DNA of 64,000 bases from Escallonia rubra. Taxonomy: Eukaryota > Streptophyta > Magnoliopsida > Escalloniales > Escalloniaceae. Below are positions 46,601 to 57,474 of the stretch, piece by piece. The notes under the pieces were generated by a model. That model was not told the origin of the DNA. It saw only the letters and a program-made list of their open reading frames with translations, and did not search any database. Within the stretch, counting starts at the first letter, position 1. Each line of letters opens with the position of its first letter. The position numbers and the translations under genes were made by a program. Where the stretch lies: the NCBI GenBank assembly GCA_033065855.1, contig JAVXUO010001311.1, positions 1,612,001 to 1,676,000 on the forward strand, read 5' to 3'.

Positions 46601-48947
46601 GTTGCCAAAAGAAGCAGCTTGAGAACATGACACTAAATAATCCGACCAAAAACCTATCAAATTAGGGCTAAATGGTCCCGTATTATCAACTTTGGTGTAA
46701 TTACATTTGGTCCCATAGAATCGTGCCAAGGGTATATTGTACACTCTTAGCCAGGAGTAGCATCAAAAGGAGCTAGGCCCTTGATGATCAACGAGGCCCC
46801 GGACCACCTGGTTTAGATGGTGTTTTTGTCAACTTTCAAAGTGGCTTCTGATTAGAATCTCAATTAGCATTCAATGAGAAAGCAGAACTGGTTGGCCACG
46901 CCGGGCTATAGCTAGGTACTATATTGGGACAACTCTATTTGATTAAGTTGCCAAAAAGTACCGTTTTCACCTATTTGCCAAGAGTGGAAAAGGCCTACAC
47001 CAGAAGTTCACTACAATATTTTTTGTCTAAAAGTGTTAATAGAATTGAAGGAGATAATACAAGAACAAACAATTTTATTTGAATCTCAGGACTAAAGAGA
47101 GACGATAACAATGCATAGCTTCATTATTTTGACCCTTTACTCTTAACAGAAGCCAGTTGAAGGATCTAGTACAAAAAGCAATAAGACCTTAAACAGCCAC
47201 CTAAAACAAACCATCCCCTGTATTAGCAAAAACTAAGACCCCCCATCTGACACTTTGCTATAAACATGGCTAAAACTAGAACCTAATGACTACAAACAGA
47301 AGCCAAATTGTCTTAAAAATGCTTAAAGAAACGAGTTGCCAATGTGAATGCATGCAATCCTTTACTCTTGTTATCTTTTTTGTAATCAGGCAAATATCCT
47401 CAAGTACTATATTGGACTTAAACAACTTAAATTTCCCATCAGATCGAGTTCCAAAAAGTTGGATTTCAATATATTATGCGAAAGAGTAAATTTTTTTAAA
47501 ACGCTCAATATAAAGAAAACATGCTTAACGTGGCTACATATCCCGCGGACAATCTAAATCAGTGTCCTAAACGAAAAGTTTTTGCTACAACACCCAGATT
47601 ATACGAAGATAATTACAACTTCTTGTATTATGATAATTAAAATAGTAATGGATAGGTATAGTTAGTAGTACTTTCAGTGACAATTCTTGACAGAACCTTT
47701 TTAGAGTCTCTAAATAAAAGCCACAAAAAATATTTAATGACAATTTATTGTCGATTTATAAGAAATAATAGTTATCTTCCTACAACTCGGATAAGAGCCA
47801 AAACTTTTCCTATCCAAACGTTTCAAGACACTAAACATTGTTTTTGGCCTTGCGGAGATCATAGGAACTATATATGTCTAATTTCAAATTTGTGTATTTC
47901 TCAAATACCAAAATGAACATTTGCTCATGCGTATGTGCTATAAAGCGAGAGCACCTATATGTTGCCATCAAGTGTGTTTTGATGAACAACTAATTTCAAA
48001 ATAACCAGAATTTCAAAATTCCTTCATTTCAAAACCCCTTTAATTTGAACTCTACAACTTTCAAAATCTAGTATTCTGGTAACGTTTTTTGATGATTTGG
48101 GTAGTCGGGCTCCTTGTGGTACGGCATACGTGATTATCTTTTTTAGCGTTTTTACACGTTGTTACTAGTATGTATATTGTGGCAATTTTTTTTCTTAGGT
48201 ATATGTAATACGTGATGTCAAAATTTGAAGGCATGAGAAATTGGTAGTAGGTTGCACCATGAGAAAAATAAAAAAATAAAAAAAGAAGAAGATGTTATTA
48301 GGCTGCATTTGTTTATCCCAAAATCTCAGACCAACAAGAGTCTCTTTAAGTCGGAATTTGGCCAGAAGCTATCAAATTTCCTCGTTAAATCTCTCTAAAA
48401 ATTTTGCAAATTCTCTTTTGTGCAATCCAAATAATGGATTAAATGTGTTTAATTTTTAAATACTCGGTCAAAGTAAAATTTTGAATTAAAAAATTCAAAA
48501 TACTTCATCCTCAAGCCACAAAAAAATCATTCTCAATACATTACTTCAAAGTTGTTTAAATGGCCGAACTAATGATACCGAGTTTGAACTTTGAAGTCCT
48601 CCATGCTGGGCCTGGGCTTTCCAGGGCTGTTAAGGCCCATAAAAATCAATTCGGGGCAGTTTGTGGCCCAATACACGGCAACGACAAACTGTCCGTGATT
48701 TTGACTTTGAACTTTGAAGTCCATATTTGCCCTGGGCTTTGGGCTGCTGGCTAATGGCTATCAAGTGCCCATCCAGCTCTAAAATGATCTTACGCCCAAT
48801 GGCCCAGACTTATACTCCAGCATAATTGGGCTATGGCTAATGATTGCACCCAATAGAAAAGGGCATGGCCTGGCCCAAAAGAAAAACCTGTTTTCGGCCA
48901 TAACTTACCACTTTTAGATTTGTGCTCCTTCCAAGTTCCAAATAATA
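43604..48947. other. long intergenic stretch, no gene recognised
   Basis: About 5.3 kb between SPCH and a small MITE. Frames up to about 100 codons (44214-43900, 45960-46160, 47677-47916) resemble no family I know and lack splice or promoter support. Sequence near 47610-47720 resembles the foldback elements at 49495-49985. Confidence 0.4.
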
Positions 48948-49208
48948 CCTTCTCTATCCCACAAAAATTGATCAATTGTTTTTTTATTCTGATCGTCTCA
49001 AATAAATTGTCCACTTTCTATATTTAGATATGAATTTTCCTTATTTTTCCAACTTTACCCTTTTGGCTACTTAAGAAAAATAAATTGAGCCCATCCCCTA
49101 ATGATAAAGGTAGTACTTGTAAGTGAGAGCACATTTGGAAAATCAACTTGGACTTTCTTTAAACTTTGTGCTAGTCAACTTTAATAGATTTTCGTGGGAC
49201 GGAGGGTG
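48948..49208. mobile_element. Stowaway-like MITE
   Basis: Flanked by TA (48946-48947 and 49209-49210). The left end contains CTATCCCACAAAAATT, and the right end is its inverted relative, TTTTCGTGGGACGGAGGGTG. The CCCTCCGTCCCA terminus and TA target are the Stowaway (Tc1/mariner-derived) hallmarks. 261 bp, non-coding. Confidence 0.7.
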
Positions 49209-49494
49209 TACATATTAGAGCTATGCATGTGTAATAAATGTAAAGATTAACAAAACAACATTAAAGAACCAAAATTATGTGCTATTATGATTTCACCTTC
49301 GAAGAGAGGGTGGACTTTGAATTTTTCTGATGTTGTGACTGTAAAATCTTTAGAGAGATCGGAGGTGGGAAGTTTTGCTGTTGATTGGGAGAAGTTTGAA
49401 GCAGTTCTGGAAGATGAGGTAATTGTATGGATAGAGATATACAACAAATCTGGAAAAAATAAGTTTTGGCTCTTACTTAAGTTGTAGGAATCTC

Positions 49495-49985
49495 CGTCCA
49501 ACCCCGTATATAGTTACAATTAATAGGTCGCTAAATATTTTTATTGACTTTTGTGCTAACACTTTCGGCGACAATTCCTAACAGCAATTATGTAGCGTCA
49601 CTAAATATAAGTCACTAAAAATATTTAGTGACTATTAATTGTCACTATATGACGGGTAGGAGAAAGATTCCTTCAATCCGTGTAGCAGTAAAAAAAAATT
49701 CATCTGGAAAAGAATTTGCTCCAACTTCCGTTTCAACAATCAATGTTGAATAAGAAACAATTTTGACTGCTACATGTATTAAAGGAATCTTCCTATTACC
49801 TACCATATAGCGACAATTAATGATCGTTAGATGTTCCTATTGACTTTTATGTAGTGATGCAAAAAAATGTTGTTAAAAATTGTCGCTTAAATTGTAAGCA
49901 GAAAAGTCACTAAAAATATTTAGTAAATTGTCACTATATATTGGGTTGGATGAATATTCTTAGAAACCGGATAGTAGTTAAAATC
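49495..49985. mobile_element. two adjacent foldback MITE copies (TCGCTAAATATTT type)
   Basis: Two related blocks, about 49495-49690 and 49780-49985, each carry near-palindromic halves. Blocks of the type ATATAG-GACAATTAAT, then CACTAAATATTT and TTGACTTTT-TG, recur in inverted order on the far side (AAATATTTAGTGAC, ATTAATTGTCACTATAT, then GGG and ATTCC). The TAGTGACAATTAAT theme also appears near 47670 and 58910. Confidence 0.5.
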
Positions 49986-50320
49986 TGTTCGTGGAATAAC
50001 TAATGGCAACCACAAAACCATGGCAGAAATGAGCTTTAACTAGCAAAAGATATACGTCGCTGAATAGAAAATTAAAGGAAATTTGTTACAATTAATCGCT
50101 GATATAAATAATTTTGTGTGATGATAATTAAATCTGAGAAGATACTCTTAGTGATACAACTGAAAAGTTAAAAAAAAATTGGTCTACGGTCAGAAAAATG
50201 ACAAAAATTTACTGCACAAAACTTTCTGTTTGCTTGAAACTATTTGAAAATCAAGCAAACAAAATGTGGAAAGACGTTTATTCATACAACTGCTAGCTAG
50301 GATCACCGAGGTGACAACGG

Positions 50321-51608
50321 CTAAAAGAATCCTGGATTATCAAATGTAAAGTTGGGGTCAAATTCTAGTTGACCAAATGAGAATCCTGAGCTGACATTAG
50401 GAGAGTTTGCAGCAGAAGTTGCTGCTGCTGATATTATCTCAGCTAATTCAGATTCCGGGCCTTGAAAATTCTGATTCCCCCAGTTTGATGTTGCTGGAGA
50501 CACGAATGAGGGCGAAAAATTTCCCTCCACATTGTTTGATGTCGAAGGGAAGTAAAATGAAGGAAACGTGTTCTCGCGGCTGTCCAAGTCCTCGGTTGTG
50601 ACCCTGAGGCCGCCTGTCTGGAAGCTTAGAAGAATTTCCCCTGGCTGTTGTTGATGATCGTGTTTGCCAGTATGGAACGGTTCTTGTATTTCGGGTGAGG
50701 ATGGTGGCGGAGTTAAATGAGAACCCTGGCTACACGTGTGCCTTCCCCGATAAGTGATTTCAAACATCGTAGGGTCTTCATCGGATCTTTGCACTTGCTT
50801 GGTAGCCAAACAACCTTGTACATGACGGTGAGTGCATCTATAGTAGCCTCTGCACATAGAGCAACAATAGTACCCGAGGTACAAAATATCAATTAGAGTT
50901 GTAAACAAGTTGGTCGAAATTAATTGCAGTGCACTAAAGCGTTGCTAAAGTAGGTGACTTGTACTTCTATTTTGACCGGCATTGTTTCTTCTCCACTCGT
51001 AGATACTATATATGAGTACTGTTGTGCCAATTTGTAATAGATCATACTAAATTTTACTTAAGTACCTTGGAAATTTGGCACCCAAAATGTCTTTCTGCCC
51101 ATATTTCCTCCAACTGTAGCCATCGTCTAGAGGTCCTTCGAGTCCTGTCCCAGGGCAAACTTGCACCTGTTGTGTCCACCGTGGGGTACTGCTACTCTTC
51201 CTGAAAAACAACCGATTTGATCAATAATTCAGCAAGAACACTCACGAAAAAGTTTCGCAGACGTTGACAAATTTACCTTTTCCTAGACACAGAATCCTTG
51301 TGCTCCGGATCCTTGAAATCCCGGTCAGAATCCTCACTGCGCGGGCTTCCGCTAAAGGAGCGCGGAGAATCGGACCCTCCGATCAGTGTTCCTATAGTTT
51401 GCTGCTCTCCACCGCCAACACCAGTGCCGCATTTGAGCATGGAAAGTGCCTTGTCCAAGGAGTTCAGGATCATAGAAACCAGAACTTGCCGGGTTTCGTG
51501 CGACGAAGATGGCGAATTGAGATGGACTTGGAGCTGCCTGGCTAGCTCCCTCCCTTGTTTCAGCTCTCTGATCAGGGTCTTCTGCTCCCATTCTCCTGAG
51601 TTCTCCAT
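50321..51608 (-). CDS. WRKY transcription factor, group III (WRKY41/53/30-like)
   Basis: Nuclear DNA-binding protein of the group that controls defence and senescence genes through W-boxes. On the - strand, exons 51608-51277, 51200-51066 and 50849-50321 join in frame to 331 residues, with both junctions inside Arg codons. The second junction, splitting the Arg of FPR-GYYRC, is the intron position conserved in WRKY domains. WRKYGQK is at about 141-147. The zinc site is C-X7-C-X23-H-X-C (Cys161, Cys169, His193, Cys195), which defines group III. The N-terminus (WEQKTLIRELKQGRELARQL) and the C-terminal FDPNFTFDNPGFF are typical of the WRKY41/53 subgroup; the exact orthologue cannot be told by eye. 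The start is the ATG at 51608. W-box cores lie upstream, which would fit the auto- and cross-regulation known for this family. Confidence 0.93.
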
Positions 51609-51882
51609 TTCCAAATCAAGAGCTGCTAAAAATAAGATCTATTTTACAAAAAACAGCGCGAGAGTTTAATACCCAAGGCTGCAACACTAGTTATAGTGTC
51701 AAAGAGATGGTGGACTGCCCACATAAAACACCATGCATTAACTTCAAGGAAAACTAGATACCCCACACACACACACAGAGGCAGAGAGAGGAGCTCTGTT
51801 TGAATAGAGAAAATGGGGGAAAACAGAGATATGGAGGGGAGGGAGGTAAGAGATGGGGAAGGCTATAAAGGAGCGTGATTTT

Positions 51883-51931
51883 TGACTGGGAAAATGGGTT
51901 TTTTTCTTGAAACAAGACCGGTCTATGGTCA
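51883..51931. promoter_or_regulatory. pair of W-box cores upstream of the WRKY gene
   Basis: TTGACT at 51883-51888 on + and TTGACC on the - strand (GGTCAA at 51925-51930) lie about 275-320 bases before the WRKY start codon. WRKY proteins bind TTGAC(C/T). Six-base motifs also arise by chance. Confidence 0.4.
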
Positions 51932-52523
51932 ATAGGAATTGTAACTGTGAGTAAGCAAGTCCAATTGCTGACCCGTTCTCCTCAAAAAGAAGCACTTGGG
52001 AGAGGGAAGACCAAGAATCTTCAAACCTTTTCGGTTCCGCGTTACTGCTACTACTACCTTAATTCTACTGCTGCTGCTACTTCCGGGTAGGGAGTAGGAG
52101 TGGGACATTGAGATGACATGCATTTGACGCTGGCCTCTTACCCATGGCTTACGTTGGCGAGAAGCGGACAAGAAGCGTCTTTTGTGGAACACACGCGGCC
52201 CCTTCGGACTTTACTTTTCTCGTCCTGGTACGTTATTACTAAGACGAGGTCAATACAAGGCTAGAAGTCACGTTCATGTTTCATGCTGAAGCTCGGAAAG
52301 AAATTGTAGACAAATAAAGCAAGGACAAGTTCAACGACCGACACAGATAATTGTCCGATACGTTTGAAAACCACATTGTGTTATTCTAAAGTGATCGGAA
52401 TGTAATATTCGAGATAGTAGAGGTGCGCGGTGCTTGTGGAATTCATTCAGAAAATTTTATCAAGAGTTTCATTGGAAGCTTGCATGGGGCTAAAGTGTAG
52501 GTTGGGACTAGAATTTATAAAAG

Positions 52524-53911
52524 TGTTTGGAACCGTGAAATTGATATGATTTCTTTTCAAATCCTCAAATTTTATTGTTTGAAACATAAAATAAAATAAA
52601 AAGAAATTGGATTTAGATTTCATTAGATTTGACTCGATTCCTTTTTATAGTGTGAAATCTGATAAAAAATGATCGAATTTCATGAGATTTCGATATAATT
52701 GAATTAAAAGTAATTATTTATCTATCTGACCATTTTTTTGGATCTCTCCAACAATGACCCACCACCACTGTCTTCATTGCCGCTACCGCTACATCACTTT
52801 TACTATCACAACTGCCACCACTACTACTGCCATCGGCACCACCACAGCCATCGCTACTGCCACCACCTTAATTATAGCCTCCACCACCACTACTGGCAGC
52901 CACCACCATCACCACTGCCGCCATTCCCACCACTACTGTCACCATTGCCATTACTATTGTCATCGTTGCCACCACTACTGTCATCACCACCAACGCCACG
53001 ACTACTACCATGACCTCCACCACCAGTACTGCCACCACCACTGGCGCCACCACTACTGCCACTAATATCACTGTCGCCACCACTACTGTCAACGCCGCCA
53101 CCACTACCGTCAGCACCGCCACCACCACTATTGTCAGCACCACCACTGATACTACCATCACTACTGCCGCCACTATCACCATCGCCACCACCACTACTAC
53201 TGCCACCACCACCACTATCGCTACCATTACCACCACCTTTGTCGCCACCATCACTGCCATTATCGCCGTCATTGCCACTATTGCCACCACCACTATCACT
53301 ACTATCACCACCACTATCACTACTGTCACCACCACCGGCACCATCGCCATCATAACTGCCACCATCGCAATCGCCACCACTACCACACCACCATTACTGC
53401 AACCACTACTACCATCGCCGTCGCTGCCGCCATTACCATCACTTGACCACCCCACCATTACTGCCACTGCCACCACTACCATTACCATCGACGCCACTAA
53501 TATCACCACCATTGCCACCACAGCCATCAGCACTACTGCCACCGGCATCGCTATTGGCGTCACTTCTCCATCGCCAGTTACACCTCAACACCACCACCAT
53601 TACCATCACTTAACCACCCCACCACATCCACCGTCGATGTCATTACCCCGTGTGGTGCCGCCACCACCACCACCATGTGGTGGCACTAGCACACTTAAAA
53701 TCACTGGCTGTAATTTGTTTTTCATCGTAAATCAAGGATATAATTGTCCAAAAATTTATTATCTTTCCATTTCCTTTGTTCTCTAAATACAAAATAGGAA
53801 TTCGTGATTTGAATTCCTTTCTGTTCTAAACAAAAAAAAATGTGAATTGAATTTCAAATTCAATTTCGAATTTGAAATTCAAATCCTAAAAGAATTAGTT
53901 CCAAACAGACC
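52524..53911 (+). mobile_element. 1.39-kb non-autonomous TIR insertion with a CAC-rich minisatellite
   Basis: Its ends carry inverted TGTTTGGAAC and GTTCCAAACA. ATAAAAG lies just outside both ends (52517-52523 and 53912-53918), and copy B of the duplication shows the uninterrupted site near 57655, so the limits are well supported. The interior at 52745-53690 is almost entirely (CCACCA/CTGCCA/CACTAC)-like trinucleotides. The arms are AATTT-rich and near-palindromic at 53835-53880. Long open frames on both strands (53010-53786, 53563-52868) exist only because a trinucleotide array lacks stops. A 3-bp TAA target duplication is an alternative reading. Confidence 0.65.
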
Positions 53912-54174
53912 ATAAAAGTTTACAAATAGGAGACTCAACGTGATTTAACTAGGGGGTGAGTAACGTTGTGTCTCTCACAGCTAATATTCTTTCTCTTCTT
54001 AACTAATCTTGATAATGGTAATTTATAGTTGACTTTTGGTGCAAAAGATTGATGTTATTGATGATTTTAGCCTTTTTTTTTTTTTTTAATTTATCGTCTC
54101 GATTTCTCATCGTCACCTCATGTTGCTTTGAAACCCAAGTCTACAACCTTAACCAAAACATAAAAAGGAATTTA

Positions 54175-54570
54175 GGCTATGTTTGAAATTTTTTCTCCAG
54201 TTTTGTAAACTGAAGAAAAAAACGTGTTTGACACACAGTTTTTTTTTTCTTTAGCTTTGAAAACCAGTTTTTAAAATAAAACTGTTTTTTTAAACTCTCA
54301 TTTTAGAGTTTTGGAATTTCAGTTTTGGTTTTTATTTTGAGACCACCACCCCCACTACCACAGCCACCGCCAGCGGCCACCAGCCACCGTGGGCCGGCCA
54401 CCGCAACCACCACAAAAGAAAAAATTCAAAATAAAAACTGAGTAATCAAACACCCAAAATAAAAAATTGCGTAATCAAACACCCATTTGTTTTTTGTAAA
54501 AAATAAAGCTAAAGTGGTTTTGACTTATATATATATTTTTTAAACAAAAAACCAGATTTCAAACGATATC
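54175..54570 (-). mobile_element. Tourist-like MITE with CCN-rich core, full copy
   Basis: The terminal inverted repeats are GGCTATGTTTGAAA (left) and TTTCAAACGATATC (right), with TTA at both edges (54172-54174 and 54571-54573). The core at 54345-54415 is CCACC/CCGCC-rich, the reverse complement of the GGN core in the copies at 3237 and 13872. The arms are homopolymer-rich. Its absence from the matching place in duplication copy B confirms that it is an insertion. Confidence 0.75.
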
Positions 54571-54999
54571 TTAAACTTAACATCACATTTCAAAATTGGA
54601 TATAAAATTTAGATCTGGCGCAATCCCCGTGGAGTGGTCATAGACGGCATCCTACTGTGGTGAAGATGATTCAAATTTGAATAGGCAACTCTATCTTTTA
54701 TTTTTTCTTTAATGGCAACTTTTGATAAACTTCATGTCCAGTGCAACTTGCTCAGCCTTATAACGAAATTTTAGACAAATAAAGCAAGGGCAAGTTTGAC
54801 TACTGTTCCCAACCTATTCTGGTCATACCCAAGGGCCCAATAGGAGTCCTATTTCACGCGAACACGTCGACATTGTCAACGGTCAATTTTCCAACGCATC
54901 AAACCTGTCAGCGCCCACGCGCCCAAGACACGTGTTTTTCTCGTTCCGCACGCTTCGTGCGTGACTTAGACATTTTATTTCGCGTCGACGTCACTAACG

Positions 55000-55600
55000 C
55001 TAGCGCGATCGTCACGCCGAGACCATCCGAACACCTTTTCATCAAAAATATCGGCCGACGGCGCATTTGGAGAAACGGGGTCAAGGGGGAAAATGGCCTT
55101 GGCCAACCCCAGGGGGTCGGCCTCGGCCTTCCCCAGGCCATAGGGGTCGGCCTCGGCCTTCCCCAGGCCATAGGGGTCGGCCTCGGCCTCCTAGGGGGCT
55201 TGGCCTTGGCCACTTTCCCCCGGTGGTTCACCTTTTTCCCGCATACCCCTTTTTCGTACTTCTTTCCCCTCGTACGCTCCATACGTAACCTTGGTACCTC
55301 GTCCGCTATGTGGGTATGGTTCTTGGCAATACACTCGTCATAACGTAACTTCCGGATTCATCATTGCTTATCAAAACACCTACCGACGGCGCACCCGAAG
55401 TGCGCAAAAGGAGAAGTGACCTTGGGCTCCGAAAATGGAAGACAACCATTTGGCCTTGGCCAACCCCAGGGGGTCGGCCTCGGCCTTCCCCAGGCCATGG
55501 GGGTCGGCCTCAGCCTCCTGGAGGGCTTGGCCTCGGCCATTTTCCCCCGGTGGTTCACCCCTCCGCGCAAACCCATTTTCGGCATGATACGTGCCCGGCA
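55000..55600 (+). repeat. two roughly 355-bp direct repeats with inner GGGGTCGGCCTCGGCC units
   Basis: The block containing GACGGCGCA, TTGGCCAACCCCAGGGGG and TTTCCCCCGGTGGTTCACC occurs at about 55058-55230 and again at about 55384-55558. Inside the first block, a 31-base unit (GGGGTCGGCCTCGGCCTTCC then CCAGGCCATA) is repeated three times. Confidence 0.85.
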
Positions 55601-55639
55601 CCAAGTATTGCTCCGCGACGTTCGTCGCCGCGCCCTCGC

Positions 55640-55995
55640 GCCATCGTCATGATACGTGCCACCGGCACCTTACGCACTTCGCCACGCCCGTGCGCCACGC
55701 CGCTGATACAGCCGTGCCCCCAGGCTCTCTGTCACATTACCGTGCCCCCGGCACTATACGCACTATGTCGCGCCCATGCGCAACCATTGACACCAACGTG
55801 CCCCCGGCACCTTACACACTCTGTCGCGCCCATGCGCCACCATTGACACAAGCATGCCCCCGGCACCTTACGCACTCCGTCGCGCCCATGCGCCGCGCCA
55901 TTGACATAGACGTGCCCCTGGCACCTTACTCACTTCATCGCGCCCATGCGCCACAATCATATCATCATGCCCCCGGGCACCACACTCATTCATCA
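55640..55995 (+). repeat. roughly 62-bp tandem repeat (GTGCCCCCGGCACCTTACGC type)
   Basis: About five or six diverged units, each with CCCCCGGCAC, TACGCACT, TCGCGCCCATGCGC and CATTGACA. Confidence 0.85.
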
Positions 55996-56061
55996 CACCA
56001 TGCGCACCTTGCCTTGGTCATGGAACATGCTTCAACCCACTCTCCGGAGTGTACATCATCC

Positions 56062-56750
56062 GCGGGGATAGGCGACTCCTCCGGGACACTATCTCTGCCA
56101 GGGAGCTCTTCAACTCCCCTTCCGCCAGGTAGACGGCTCCTCCGGGATGCTACCTCGGCCATTCGGGTAGACGGCTCCTCCGGGATGCTACCTTGACATG
56201 CTCCGAGTGCTCCGGCACAAGGACTCACCCGCGGGGATAGGCGACTCCTCCGGGACACTATCTCTGCCAGGGAGCTCTTCAACTCCCCTTCCGCCATGTA
56301 GACGGCTCCTCCGGGATGCTACCTCGGCCAGTCGGGTAGACGGCTCCTCCGGGATGCTACCTTGACTCGCTCCAAGTGCTCCGGCATAAGGACTCACCCG
56401 CAGGGATAGGCGACTCCTCCGGGACACTATCTCTGCCAGGGAGCTCTTCAACTCCCCTTCCGCCAGGTAGACGGCTCCTCCGGGATGCTACCTTGGCCAG
56501 TCGGGTAGACGGCTCCTCCGGGATGCTACCTTGACTCGCTCCAAGTGCTCCGGCATAAGGACTCACCCGCAGGGATAGGCGACTCCTCCGGGACACTATC
56601 TCTGCCAGGGAGCTCTTCAACTCCCCTTCCGCCAGGTAGACGGCTCCTCCGGGATGCTACCTTGGCCGGCCGGGTAGACGGCTCCTCCGGGATGCTACCT
56701 TGGCCTGCGGAATAGACGACTCCTCCGGGACACTATCTCCGTCAGGGTGC
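56062..56750 (+). repeat. 169-bp tandem repeat, four copies
   Basis: Units begin at GCGGGGATAGGCGACTCC or GCAGGGATAGG at 56062, 56231, 56400 and 56569, exactly 169 bases apart. Each contains CCGGGACACTATCTCTGCCA, CTCTTCAACTCCCC and two or more TAGACGGCTCCTCCGGGATG sub-repeats. The units are nearly identical, so the array expanded recently or is being homogenised. Frames on the - strand repeat with the array and are not genes. Confidence 0.95.
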
Positions 56751-57474
56751 CTGCGTGACTGGCCTACGTGCTCCGGCACTGGGGGCTTGCGTCGGCACCC
56801 CTAGGGACTATGACCCCCGGGTCACTCCGAGACGGGAGCAGGTCTTCGAAGGGCATCACGCCTAGTTCACCTGGCAGTTGGGCGTCGGGTCTTTCCCACC
56901 GCTGCCAGGCCTGTGGGACTCCGCAAGGGCTTGGATTGGAGGCTAGACCAAGGGGGTTCTCTGGCCACACCGATGCGGTGGGAGCCAGTCTTTTCAGACA
57001 GACAGAGCGACGCTGTGAGGAGCAGGCCGGTTGAATATGCGATCTGACAGTCCATGGAGCACCGGCACTCGTGGACCCCCGGTGACGTGTCACTCCCGGG
57101 GAGCGCCACGTGTCGGTTAATGACATCATCATCTCAATCTCTATAAATAGAGGTCTTGAGAATTCATTTGAAGATGAACAGTTGGACATTTTCAGAACAT
57201 ATTTCACTTTCTCACTCTAGAATCCTAGAGAGAGAAACATACAAGATCCTGACTTTGGACCTAAGCATCGGACTGTGACTGTCGTCGTATATTCATCCTA
57301 CGCTATCACCCTCGCAGCACTGCCACCCTCAAGCTCTGTCTGGGAAGCCCTTGGTCTCTGCCCTTGTTCCACCCTTGCTGTGTCTCACATCAACATACTT
57401 GGAAGCTGACTCGGACTGCAGCCTTTGTGGCACCTCCACGTAAGTACGAACCCGCTTTCCTTGGCATCAACTAC

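Larger units (their letters stand above)
52290..54762 (+). repeat. tandem duplication, copy A (interrupted)
   Basis: Blocks here recur in the same order in copy B. The junction motif AGACAAATAAAGCAAGG is at 52309 and 54773. GATAATTG...ACATTGTGTT and the GTGATC-GAATGTAAT block are at about 52347-52410 and 57480-57560. GATAATGGTAATTTATAGTTG is at 54010 and near 57756. AGACGGCATCCTACT-TGGTGAAGA is at 54640 and 58019. Copy A carries the 1388-bp insertion at 52524-53911 and the MITE at 54175-54570, both absent from copy B. Differences between the copies are frequent, so the duplication is old. Confidence 0.8.
54804..57469 (+). mobile_element. 2.67-kb solo LTR-like unit with GC-rich tandem arrays
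   Basis: The unit starts TGTTCCC and ends GGCATCA (TG...CA) and is flanked by a perfect 5-bp repeat ACTAC (54799-54803 and 57470-57474). Duplication copy A shows the empty site at about 52333. A TATA box CTATAAATAG (57141-57150) about 330 bases before the right end fits a U3/R/U5 order on the + strand, with a U3 of about 2.3 kb filled with tandem repeats. I see no second LTR, primer site, gag or pol, so a solo LTR is the simplest reading; a non-autonomous element is the alternative. The family is not certain. The perfect target repeat suggests it is younger than the duplication. Confidence 0.7.

Noticed and set aside
52868-53786. Frames of 231 and 258 codons on opposite strands
   Set aside because: Both run through a CAC/CTG trinucleotide array that has almost no stops. 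The products are extreme low complexity and the array sits inside a mobile insertion.
56062-56750. Regular repeat array that might suggest CRISPR
   Set aside because: Units are 169 bases, contiguous, without unique spacers, and in a plant genome. It is a tandem satellite-like array.
54873-57207. Many 70-200-codon frames on both strands of the GC-rich block
   Set aside because: They repeat with the tandem arrays and lie within an LTR-like unit. GC-rich DNA has few stops. No protein family is recognised.
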